Origin: Styela clava
Taxonomy: Eukaryota; Chordata; Ascidiacea; Stolidobranchia; Styelidae
Assembly (NCBI RefSeq): GCF_964204865.1
Contig: NC_135252.1
Span: 13,351,383-13,415,382, forward strand
DNA: 64,000 nucleotides
Direction of reading: 5' to 3'
Positions 51,701-63,700 of this stretch are shown piece after piece; the stretch's first letter is position 1, and each line of letters opens with the position of its first letter. The translations under genes and the position numbers were made by a program. The notes beneath the pieces are model-generated. The model searched no databases. It was not told where the DNA came from and worked only from the letters and a program-made list of their open reading frames with translations.

Positions 51701-54700
51701 ACTGTGCCTTGAGCAAATTTATAAAAATATTCATTTCACATTTCAATATACATTCTTGCTCACACAAGAATTTGTTCAATTTTCCAGAGTCATCAATCAT
51801 CTGTGGAACAAGAATCATCATATTCTTCGCATCATGCTATCAACAATAATAAAGAATTAGAAAATGTAGCAGTAGCTGTCTATGGATCGGCTACTAATCT
51901 TTCCACTACTTCATCAGAAAGTACAAGGTAGGCAATCAGAGAATAGGGTAATGGTTCCCAGTAGGCGTCACAGGGGATTAAAGAGTTCTGGGAACTTTGC
52001 ATGCATGAAATGTATGCAATATAGCGAAATACTGTCCTACTCGCCAACCCCATGGCCATAACTTAAGTTTCGTTTTCAATAAATTAAAGTCAAACAAAGT
52101 GTCAGATAAAACGATATGCATAAGGACTGGCTATTTATTCAAGGTGTTTAAGATTGGACTACTATTATCTATACATATTTCACAAATGTCAAATTCATCT
52201 GTTTGTAATATGAATGAACCATTTGAAATACATTTAAAACGAAGATTTATTTATATCAGGTCTGTAAACGCTTTAATAGCTGATTTGTCAATCAAATTCA
52301 TGCGGGTGGTACTTTGCAGCCACGAAACTTGCCAATTCTGTGTCCAAATAGTGTGGTAGGGTTCATTTTGGCACGAACATTACGGAACGGAAACAGCCTT
52401 ATATTCACCGCATAAATCTGTCATAACTTAAGCCAAAAGAATCCAATTAAAAAAATTCTATAAAAATTCCAAAATTCGTTTGAATGCATCCATCCCCTTG
52501 CCAAAAACAGGGAAGGCCAATAACGTTGACTGAGACGAAATTTCCCACTTTCATGATGCACTAATAAATAATAATCTTGTTAGCTGTTGCGCTTATAATT
52601 ATTTTTTACTTGCAGGAGTTTATCTCATCTTGCATCGAGTAATAGTGGGAGTTCAGGTGACGGACAAGCAAGATTCCATCATTCTCAGGTTCATTTTTTT
52701 TCACTTGAGCTACTCTTATTTTTTTTTAGCCATTCATTTGGATATTAATATATACTGTACAAACTAACATGGAAAGGAGCTTTTTAACAAGCCAGACTTG
52801 ACAAAAGAAATTAATCATCAAAGAAATATAGTTAGAAAGAATGCACAAATTAAATATGCCCTCTTAAAAACTTAATGAAGAGTTTAGGATTAGCTGCATT
52901 AAAATCGTATGTATCGTATTGATCAAATCTGCATATATTATAAAACCTTTCCTTATCATGATTTAATTTTAATAAAATCAAATTTTACTTCTAATGCATC
53001 AGGAAATTGCATTTTTTGCGAACATTTACCAAGGAAACTTTTCGTGTTGCCATCAACAAGTTTTTTATTTTAGGGAACAAGTGGTTCAATTCACCCCAAT
53101 GCTGATCGACGACAAAGTCACGAACCCCATCGTGCACTCCCTCCAAAACTCGATAAAAAATCTCGAAGTGAGGTGCAATTGAATGTTGAAATGAACTTGC
53201 CGAAAACCAACAACTCAAAACAACAAAACAATGAATCTCATGCTTACTCAAAATCAGTAGATAACACTCAGAGTAACGACTATCAAGCCGCAAGATCAGG
53301 GCAAGGATATGGAGGTATATGTTTATAAACAACTCAATTTGAGCCTTATGGCATATCAGTTGGCAATGAGTTTATCATAGGAGAGGAAATATTTTTTCTA
53401 GATTTAAGTACGGTAACAATTATCTGTGCTATGGAGTCTGGAAAAATTGGCATCCAACTCCAACCTTAAAAAACGATACTGATTCACTGGTGGACAGAAA
53501 ATTTGTGTGACTGTGACTTCAAGTTGATGGAAATTTTGACTCCAACTGTGAAATTCTAACAACAAAAACTAACAAATTTTCTAATGAAGCCTGAAATTCA
53601 ACTTCCAACTCTGAGAAATTCAAATTTTCGATTCCTGATTCTTGACAGTTTGAAAATACGACTTTGGCTCTGATTTTAATGTTAATAAAAACATACCATA
53701 CATAGCATTGGCAAGTAACAAGTATGTTACTACATCTCTGTTTTGTTTTCGAGGATGTGTACTTTGACTGCAGTAATTATTGATATATTTTTAAAATCAT
53801 CTATTTACCGTATGTACGGTTTTACCGAATTCATTTGATGGTGTTGTTTTTGTTGGAGATGCAAATTTTTTGATTTTTCACAATTTAAAATAGCTTGGGT
53901 TCATAATAACGAGATTTGAAATAAATATGACTTCTAAATGAATCAACATATCCAAGTCATCTTTTAAATTTTTTTTATCCTAGGATCTCCAAAGATTTCA
54001 GCACCCCGTGTTCAAAGTCATTTACACCAGCAGCGAGGTACAAGAACAAAAGTATTACCGACATCACCTCGTCCTGTATCAGAGCCACCACTCGGGCCAG
54101 AAAATTCCGGTTCCAACCCGAATTTATCAAGACCCTTGTCTACACCATATGATACTGAATCATTACGCCGATCGCCGCGACCAGACATGGTGAAGATTTT
54201 ACCACTACCAATCATAACAGACAATTCTTCGACTGATCAGGAGCAATTGAGTCCGAATTTCCCTTTGGTTTCCCCTCCGTCTCCACCACCTTTGGACAGC
54301 CTGCCTCCATGTCCAGTACCAGATGCTTCAGGGGACATGCCACCAGCTCCAATGAGAGACCTTAAACCTGATCGATTCAAGAAACAACAACGTGTTAGCA
54401 GGGATTTATCATCTTCTGATACGGATTATACAGCTGCTCAAGATATTCCAACTGTTGGCATTGATGCAGGAAACAGCAATGATCCTATTTATGACGATGT
54501 AGAATGTGAGTCGTTTGATATAGTTCAATGTTGGTAATTTTTATGACTTTTACTAGCAATACAAGGGGCTCAAGACAAATTTGAAATTATTATAAAGAAA
54601 TAGGTGTTCTTAAGCTGATCTTAGCTTGGAACCAAAGTATTTAAATAAAAAGATAGCACAGTAATTTCCTCATTTTCTCAAGGAAGCCGTTTTAAGTTTC

Positions 54701-57700
54701 CCATTCTGGGTTTGAGCCCCCAAATGACCAAATCTATTGGAATATATTCAAAATTGCCTACATTTGATATAGTTAAGCAATCCAGAGTCTATATGCAAAT
54801 TGCACGATATATAAGTAACTGAAAAAATTATTGTTTTTATGGCAAGATATTTTTATGGATTATTCATATAGTCATGAACGGGCTATAGATCCGGAGTTGG
54901 CAATGTCAATAATTCTGAGTTAGAATTTTCGATTTTTAATGGTGGTGTATGAAGTCATAAATTTTCTACAAAAGTTCAGAAAAAATTGATTTAAATATTC
55001 TTATTAACATTTTATTTAAAGAAGGCTGGGTATGTCAAAATTTGATTTCTCAGGAGTTTGAAATTTTCATCACCATGAAGTCGGGAACCGAAGTCAGTTT
55101 ATTTCAACCAAGAGTTGGGAGTCGATTGTAAATCCCAGACTCGACAACCTTTAGTTAACTAAATTGAACAGCATTTCAAGGCGTTCTTTGTCTATCCTTA
55201 TGCTTTCTAATTGCATAAGATTGTATTATATTTTTTTAAGTTGATGACAACTTGGGAATACATTCAAAAACGCCATTATCTGCTTCAAGCAAATCCAAAT
55301 TATTGGAATCTGAACCTTTGTATCAGGTATATTAAATGTTTTTGTTAAAAGAATTCTTTATGCAATGTTTTTACGCCTCTGAGACCCTAATCAAGCAGCC
55401 AATTGTAGGACGAGACCGTTCCCAGTTCAGCATTTTCTACCTGCTTTTGAATTTTGGACTGGAAAGCTGGTTTAAAATCAGGATGGCTCCATATCCAATG
55501 AGGTTTTTTGGTATGAATACTACCATGAAACATCAGCCCAAGCACAGTTTTACAGCAATGGTACACGAAACCATGATATAACGGTTCCAAATTTAAAAAT
55601 AAAGTTTATATTTTTGATTATGCAAATCAACCTGAAACTATCGAAATAATATTCGAAATTTACTATTAAAAATATTATGATCTGAAAAGGATAGATTCAA
55701 TAATTTTGCAACGTACTTGAAAATGATAAATAAGAACAAATAATTAGGTACTTAGAAGCTGGATCCTTCAAAATTTCTGATAGCTTCATCTATTATTGTA
55801 TGCTTGGCTCCTGATATAATGAGCCTTCATAGCTCTGATTTCCCAGCCCTATTTGAGCCCAAGATCAATAACCCGCATCGCCAACATTCCACTAGTTCAG
55901 GGATCACTAACCTTTTCGAGGCCGAGGGCTACTTTCTGGGTACAGATTGAGCCGCGGGCTACCAATTCAATGTACACTTCTAAAAAAATCGCGGCTGTGT
56001 GGCCATCGTTAGTGTGCTAAGCGTTAGGTTCACAGGTTAGAATTCCATGTGAGGATAGTTATGTGCGAGAGGATTGCTGGACCCCTTGCCGCAGTTGGGA
56101 TGGCTTCCTTCGCCATTAAGTTCATGCTTACGAAAACAAATACTTAGCTAATCCCATACCCGACATGGAATGGTAACCGGACGAGAGGCCCTGGTTCGCT
56201 ATATGGTTAAGCCGTTTTATGGGCTATCTTCTCCCCCGGGATAAGTATGTAAATCCCATCCTATTCTGAGTTTATGTCAAAAATGTTGATTCACAAAGAT
56301 AGGTTGACGTGAAATACATTTTCGCTTTGCCGTCGCTACAATCGCCCCAAAAATGAGACACGCGCAGGCAGTTATCATGGTGGTGAAAATATATCCACCC
56401 CCATTCATTGTGAAAATGGTGGGATTTTCATCGTTTTTCTGTCATTTTTCTTTGGAATCAATAATTATATTATTGCTGCTCCACAAACCAACGGACAAGA
56501 AAAAGCGCGGGTTCGTGGTAAGTTATATCAGTGTGATGTCATAATTGGAAGAGTGTTAATTGACCCGTCACATTACTGAGGTCAAATAAAAATCAGGTTG
56601 ATGGCTACAATAATTAATATAGTGCCATTCCCGATTCCCATATAAGTGTGATTTATACAAGAATAGCAGGACAAAATTTAATTGATGTAGCTTACTCATA
56701 AGCGCCGTTATTAAGCTTAGTTTGGAACAGACCTGCGGGAGACTCGTATGGTCTTCACGGGCGACTTGGTGCCCGCGGGCAACGCGTTGGTGACCCCTGC
56801 ACTAGTTAAATCAAGCGTCTTCATGCCCACAAGATATTAGAAGTTGTCAGATTATTAGTTCATAAACTATTTAGGAAGTTCTGAATATCTTTTAATCTGG
56901 GTCTCATGACATCTGCATTTTTGAGGGTGATCAAACAAATATATATAATTTACTTGTTTCAGGTTTATCGTAGTCGAACATTAACACATGCATCAGTTAG
57001 AAATCGTCATAATGCAACAGCACAAAGAAGAAGATTCAAAACTGCAACAACAGGTAAGTTTTATCTTCATCACAATATACATAGAATTTCTAATATCAAT
57101 TTTCAATCAACACAAATGATTCACAATTTATCTTGAGACCTTTACATAGCTGGTTAAAATTGACAATTTAGAGAGGTCAAAATTATCATTTTCAGCAATG
57201 GGAAGTCTTCACATTGTGACCAAAGCTATTATTTTTTGAAGGGCTGGATTCTTTTCTATTCTACATTTGCCAACCCTGTTTATTATACTGCTCCTTAAAT
57301 GGTAAAGATCTCACCTATGATACTAACATAATCAACTCCGACACTAATTTTTAGGCTATCGCAAGGTCTTCTGTTTTTAAAACTTAGATACCATGAGAAG
57401 TAAGATACAAATTGATATAAAAATTATATTTTATTCACCTCAGCTCCTACAGAACGACGTAGTGATGATGTATGGCAGAGTGATCTGATGACAGATGATG
57501 CCGGTTCAACAACATTATGGAAAGAAGTTAAAGAAGTTGTTGAAAGTGGAATCGGGATTAATCTTACTAACGATGAGATGAAATTACAGCAGGTAAAAGG
57601 GATGATGGTATATGAGGTGTTCCCTCATCTTCTCTGCCGAATAATTGAACTATAGGGTTTTTAAATTAAATTGAGTTTAATTGGGTGAATAAAGTGGGAT

Positions 57701-60700
57701 GGCCAAAATATAATAATTCACTGTTCTTAATCTATTCTGAAAAATCATTTTTTTCAATGGGGAATGTCAGATATGTTATAAAATGAGCCATGTTCTACAA
57801 AAAGATTTACACAAACCATTGTGAACTCATAGATTTACATTTTTAAAATATTAACCAGGATTATTGGACATCCCCGCCACTACATATGCGTAATTTGTGA
57901 TTCTATAATATTTGATTTACCATGACTCGAGAAAAATCAGTTTGGCTGTGATAGGCTCAAAGAATATTATGATTATTTTTTTTATTAACAATTCGGTGCT
58001 CCGGAATTGTGTGTACCAATATGAAGGTAACTAATTTTGTTTGCCTGTTTTACATCAAGTTGTGTAATGGGACTGAAACATAATGGGCAGGCCGCAGGGA
58101 GTATATTCACTTGGCTAACACAGACAGTCTCCGAACTTGTAATGGAACTAAAATAAGGAAAATTAGAATGAAATTATGGCCCAACCCTAACCTGGTACAC
58201 AGACTACGATAGTACCAACAATTCTTTGAATTAAGTATTAACTCAAGCGAGCAATTTTATATTTATTATCAAATGTATGCAAAATATAATTTTATATATT
58301 TTTAAATTATTTAAACTTTTTGCAGGCACAATTTGAAGTTGTAACATCACAAGCCTCATACATGAGAAGTTTGAACATTCTCATCGATCATTTCAGTAGA
58401 GATAGCTCAATGGAAAACTCAGATATTTTACCGAAGAAACAAAGAAAGGAACTTTTTTCCAATATCATAGCTGTGCAAGAGGTGGAACGAAGGTAAATAA
58501 TATATTAAGTATCATTGTAAGTGGTGTAGTGTGGAAACTCGAACGACTCGATACTCAAACAATTTGGTAGTCGACCAAAAATTCTAGTCAAAAATGATGC
58601 GGTACTCGAACAAAATTTGGTGCTCAAACACTCGAGCGTGGCGCCGAGTGATATGACATCACTCAAACAGCACATCTCGGCTGCCTTGTGACCATTCAAC
58701 AAGAGAACGATGTTCAAATATATAAAATCTAAGCAGTATGAGTATAAAATCTGTCACAGTAAACTACGATAAAGTACGGCGAATGCGGAAACCGACACAA
58801 AGTGCGGTGCGGTTTTTATGACACCATCTAACTCAAAAAACGAATCTCATAGAGCCAACAGAAATTTGCTCAAAGCCTCAAACATACCGTAATGGATGTG
58901 TTATATTTTTATCTTCTCTATGTAAACATTTTAATAATCATTGTTCTTTAGGTAGGCTACACGATTTGTTAATGTTTTGGAATGCTTAAGAACAAATTGA
59001 AATAATTACCACTGTTTCTTTTTGCAAAAATCGTTTCGGTACTTGGACAAATTGGTAGTCGAACACAAATCCTGGATAAAGTATGTTAGAGCTGCTGACT
59101 TAGTTTTACATGTACTCATCATTGTAATACTATTTAATTCAATGCCTTTCACTCCACTCGAACTATCAGTGTTTACAATTTTTGTAAGAGCATGTTAATA
59201 TGCAAATAGTTTGGTATTCTAATATTTTTATTTTTTATTATTGAATAATTTTATTTTCCATGAATCAAATAAATTTTTTCTCCGAAATTGACTTTACTTT
59301 ATATAATTTAAACTATACTTCACAGGAATGACTAAAATTCACTTAAATTTTGTTGTAACAGTCCCAATTTGCCAAAATTTGATACCGGTATCGGCGGTAT
59401 GTCATTTTTACAAATATCAATTATACCATGCAGCTTATCGAATCAATTTTGTCAGTCGAACAGACTAGTCAATATTTGATATGTAAATATACATACCGTA
59501 TATATATTGTCGCTGCCGTCTTTGATAAGAAATAAATAATTTAACTGAAAATTAAATATGTTCTTCCTTACAGTTAAAGGTTGTGACAATATTTTAGTGT
59601 AAGGTTCCTTATTGAAGTGAAGATTGTATAATTTTACTACCACCGAAATATGGCGGTACCCAAATACTTCATTGAATTCTTATGCTAGACTTTTGCTCAC
59701 TGAAGAATTCTGATTTCAATGAAATAAATGATCTATTTTATACTGAAATAAAATTATATACGCTAAAATTTACTTTCACTACTTCAAAAATGGCAGATGA
59801 AAAATTAGTCAACATTATTTTTTCACTTATGATTCAAAAACATCATTTTTAAATATTTGTATCCAGGAATTTAAAATTTTCTAAGCGGGTTCTCCTTTGT
59901 ATCAAATTAACTAACAACAGGTTCAGGCATTGTATGTATATCATTACGTAAACTGTACCAATGGGAGGGACACTCATTACATAAATATAAAACATAACTC
60001 TCGAAGCATGAAATATAGCGCTTTCGTCACTCATCAGCTGTGGTGCACGTTATCTTTTGCTGTGGCCGTCTAGAGCAGAAATGGGCAACGTACAGACCAC
60101 GGGCCAAATCTGGCCTGTTGAATGATTAAATCTGGCCTGCCTGATGCTTGTTTTCCACCCTTGCTTCGTAACATTGTAAATATTGGTTATTATAAAATCC
60201 AACTTTTTACGTCACACTTACATATAATCAAAAAAGAACTTTAGGATGAATATTGAAAGATGAATATTGGTGGCATTTAGGTGGTTTTGCACATATTCGC
60301 GCAAACTCGTTCTCAGTCAGACTAGCTGGCCAAAAATTTTGGTCACTGGTTTAAAAACCTTGCCCCCCCCCCTGGTCTAGAGTCATCTAAAACAATAAAC
60401 AAGAACAGTTTTCCAGACTATCACGACATTCTGAGAACGAGTTTGTACGAATATGTGCAAAAACATCTGAATGCCACCACTATCCATATCATGCTAACTT
60501 TAACCAATGTTACGAATTCTTTTTTTTTCCATTCATCAATATGGTATTATATAAATAACATGCCTATTTCTATGAATAATATAAAAGCATTCATTGAAAT
60601 AATAGAATCATGTATTTTTTAAAATATTTTCAATATTCATCCTGAAGTTTATTGTTTATAACAATTTCTATCGCTGTCAATTTAATTTCAATTTCTGATT

Positions 60701-63700
60701 CTTTGTTACAGATTTCTTCAGGATATTGAACAACATTTTTGGGCAAAATTATATCTGACCGATATTGCAAAATTAACAGCGCAGTATGCAACATCTGAAT
60801 TTGAAGTTTATGTTCGATACGTTCAGAATCAAGTTTATCAAGATCGAGTATTAACTGACCTACAGTAAGTAACATTAGAAAGTTTGAAAAAATTTGAATC
60901 TGTATAATTTTTATATCTTTTTGAGAAAAAAATTCAGATAAGTTTTCAAGCACCCATTGAAATTTTCTGGGCTATGGGATACCAGGAACTTTTCTGTTTG
61001 ACTTTTAGAAAAAAAAAACTAGATTTACAATTAGTTTTTTTTTTCTGTCATATTTGAAAATTATTATTTCGGTAGTTAAATCCGATTTGTGCAAACTTTA
61101 CAGAAAAAAATACATTTATCTGGAATATTCAAACTAAAAATGAATTTTAGAACATACCGTAATTTCAAACTTCCTTAATTATTCTTATTATTTTTCTCTA
61201 AATTTACTCAAATTTTCCTTTAGAAGAAGCAATGAAAAATTTGCTGAGGAACTTGCTCGTCTCGAGTCTTCTCCATTTTGCAACAAACTTCCTTTGTTAT
61301 CGTTCCTATTATTGCCAATGCAGAGAGTTACTAGACTACCGCTACTCATATCTGCTATAGTCAACCAGGCAGATTCAGCGGGGGATAAAATAGCTTATGC
61401 TGCTGCTAAACAAGCTCTGGCTGTTGTTAATAAGGTACATTAACGCTGATTAATTTATCCTTTTTTCACTATTTGGGAATACTTCCAGTGAATGAAAATT
61501 TCTTAATATTCACAAGGAGAAGTTCAATTCTGTCCTTCAAAAACCGGTTTTCATTATAACTTTGAAATTTCTCATTACTTGTGTTACAAAACACAACATA
61601 ATCCAAATATGATACATCAATTTCACATAAGAGAGTGATTTATGGCAGTGCTAATAATGTTAGGATCTAGATATATTTGATAAAAAAAAGTGTGAGAAGT
61701 AAAAAGAAGAGAAGAGAAGTAAACAAGCTAATAAAAGCCACAGAACATTGCTTCGAACTGATGAAAATAAGTCTACAAAATTGTAAATCCGTTTCAAATC
61801 TAAACCGCAGATGGCCAACACCGATTAATCTACTATTCTGGATACATTCTAAAATAAGCACATGTGAAATATTGATTACATTCTAAATTGGGTCGTGTTC
61901 AATGAAGCACATATAAGTCTATGTATATTCAGCTCAAGTGAAGATGAAGATTGATTTGCTTGGTTCTCTATATTTTACAATTTTCATAAATTCATAGTAT
62001 TTTGGTCATACTGTGAGACTATTCAAAATGGTAATTTTCTGAATGAAATCTAGAATTTGAAATATCAAATATACTTAATTTCGTTCAGATTTAAAAATTT
62101 GATTCATTTTCAACATTTTTGGTAATAAATAAAAGATTCCCATACTATATTCCAACAGCTTGTCAAGAAATGCAACGAAGGTGCAAGAAAGATGCAACAA
62201 ACTGAACAACTTGCTGAAACTGCCCGAGAACTTTGTTTTGCACCGAAAGTGAAGACATATGCACTTGTGTCACAATCAAGGTATGTTGAATAATAATCAT
62301 ATTAGTTATTCTGCATACGACACTTCTAAAAAGAAGTTAAAAGCAAGCTAAAGGGTGGGTTTCTTAGAGCAGTGGTCTTCAACCGAGTATACGTTATACC
62401 CAAGTGTATACCGGACAATAAGTTGGGTATACAATTGATAAAGGGTATACAAAGGGTCAGAGATTCTAAACTGTAATATAATAAATTATAAAATATTCAA
62501 GCGGAGACAACAATACAAACGCGGCACACATGAAATATAGAATATCATTCAAGCAAAGAACCGACGTGAGCACATTGTTGCATCACATTTTAGATAGGGT
62601 TGGTGATTTCGACTGCCTTGCACTTGGCGCTAAGGCCGTCAGTCAAATTTATAACTTTCGGACACTGGCCTATTAGATTGGATGATTATATTGCAGTACA
62701 ATATGTGCTTAAAATTGAATGTTTACTTAAGCTATAAATAAACATTGGTATTTGTAAGGTATACAAAGTTCTTGAAAAAATGTAAAAGGTATATCACGAT
62801 TAAAAAGGTTGAAGAACACTGTCTTAGAGCATTGCAAAACAGGGCTGTGGAACCTGGGAAAAAATTTTACGGTTCAGACTCAAACCTAGCCCTTTTAAAA
62901 TTGACTTCAGGTTAACCAAACATTTTGACTCAGATTTTGGGTAAAGCTTCTGACTTTGGCTATAGTTCCTGACTTTGGGAAAACAGACTTTAGCTGTAGC
63001 CTCTGACTTTGGGAAAACAGACTTTGGCTAAAGCCTCTGACTTTGGGAAAACAGACTTTGGCTGTAGCCTCTGACTTTGGGAAAACAGACTTTGGCTAAA
63101 GCCTCTGACTTTGGGAAAACAGACTTTGGCTATTACCTCTGACTTTGGGAAAATAGACTTTGGCTATAGCTCTTACTTAATTTATTATAAACTTGTTTCT
63201 TCTGTAGGTCTGTTGTAAAGAAAGGTGAAATGACAGTAACAATGGCCCAAGAAAATAAGAAGTCTAAAGTTATGAAGTTATGGTTGTTTTTATTCTCTGA
63301 TGTTTTATTGCTGGCAAGGAAGAAAAAGTAAGTTTGTTTATCAATACTGAGATTAACAAGAGAGCAATGCTCAAATATATAGAGACTGAGGTCAAATGAC
63401 TAATTGCAGTGCATCAGTAGCCCATGCAACCTACACAAAAATCTGCTGTAAATCAAAGTTATAAATCAAGTCACAGCCGCATAGCAATTGAGATCAGATT
63501 TGGTAAGACCTTATCCGAGCATCTGATTTGTCTAAAAGATGGTTGCTTTGTCTGGCGCACCATCAAACAGTGGCTCAATATGCCTCAAAATAGCCAAATT
63601 TCAGATGAAAGATCGAGGCCCATAGTACATAACAAATTACAAAATCGAAAAAGATCAAGGTACTTTAAATATGAAATCCATTGATCTTTTGGTTTGGGAC

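Larger units (their letters stand above)
57444..62280 (+). other. Exons encoding the DH (RhoGEF) domain
   Basis: Five exons (57444-57592, 58326-58492, 60712-60864, 61224-61434, 62159-62280). The first carries TTLWKEVKEVVESG, the ephexin lead-in. The next has the CR1 helix (QAQFEVVTSQASYMRSLNIL) and LFSNIIAVQEVERRF. Then follow YVRYVQNQVYQDR, the CR3 core LPLLSFLLLPMQRVTRLPLL, and KKCNEGARKMQQTEQL. This is the surface that binds the GTPase and expels GDP. No conserved segment is missing. Confidence 0.93.
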
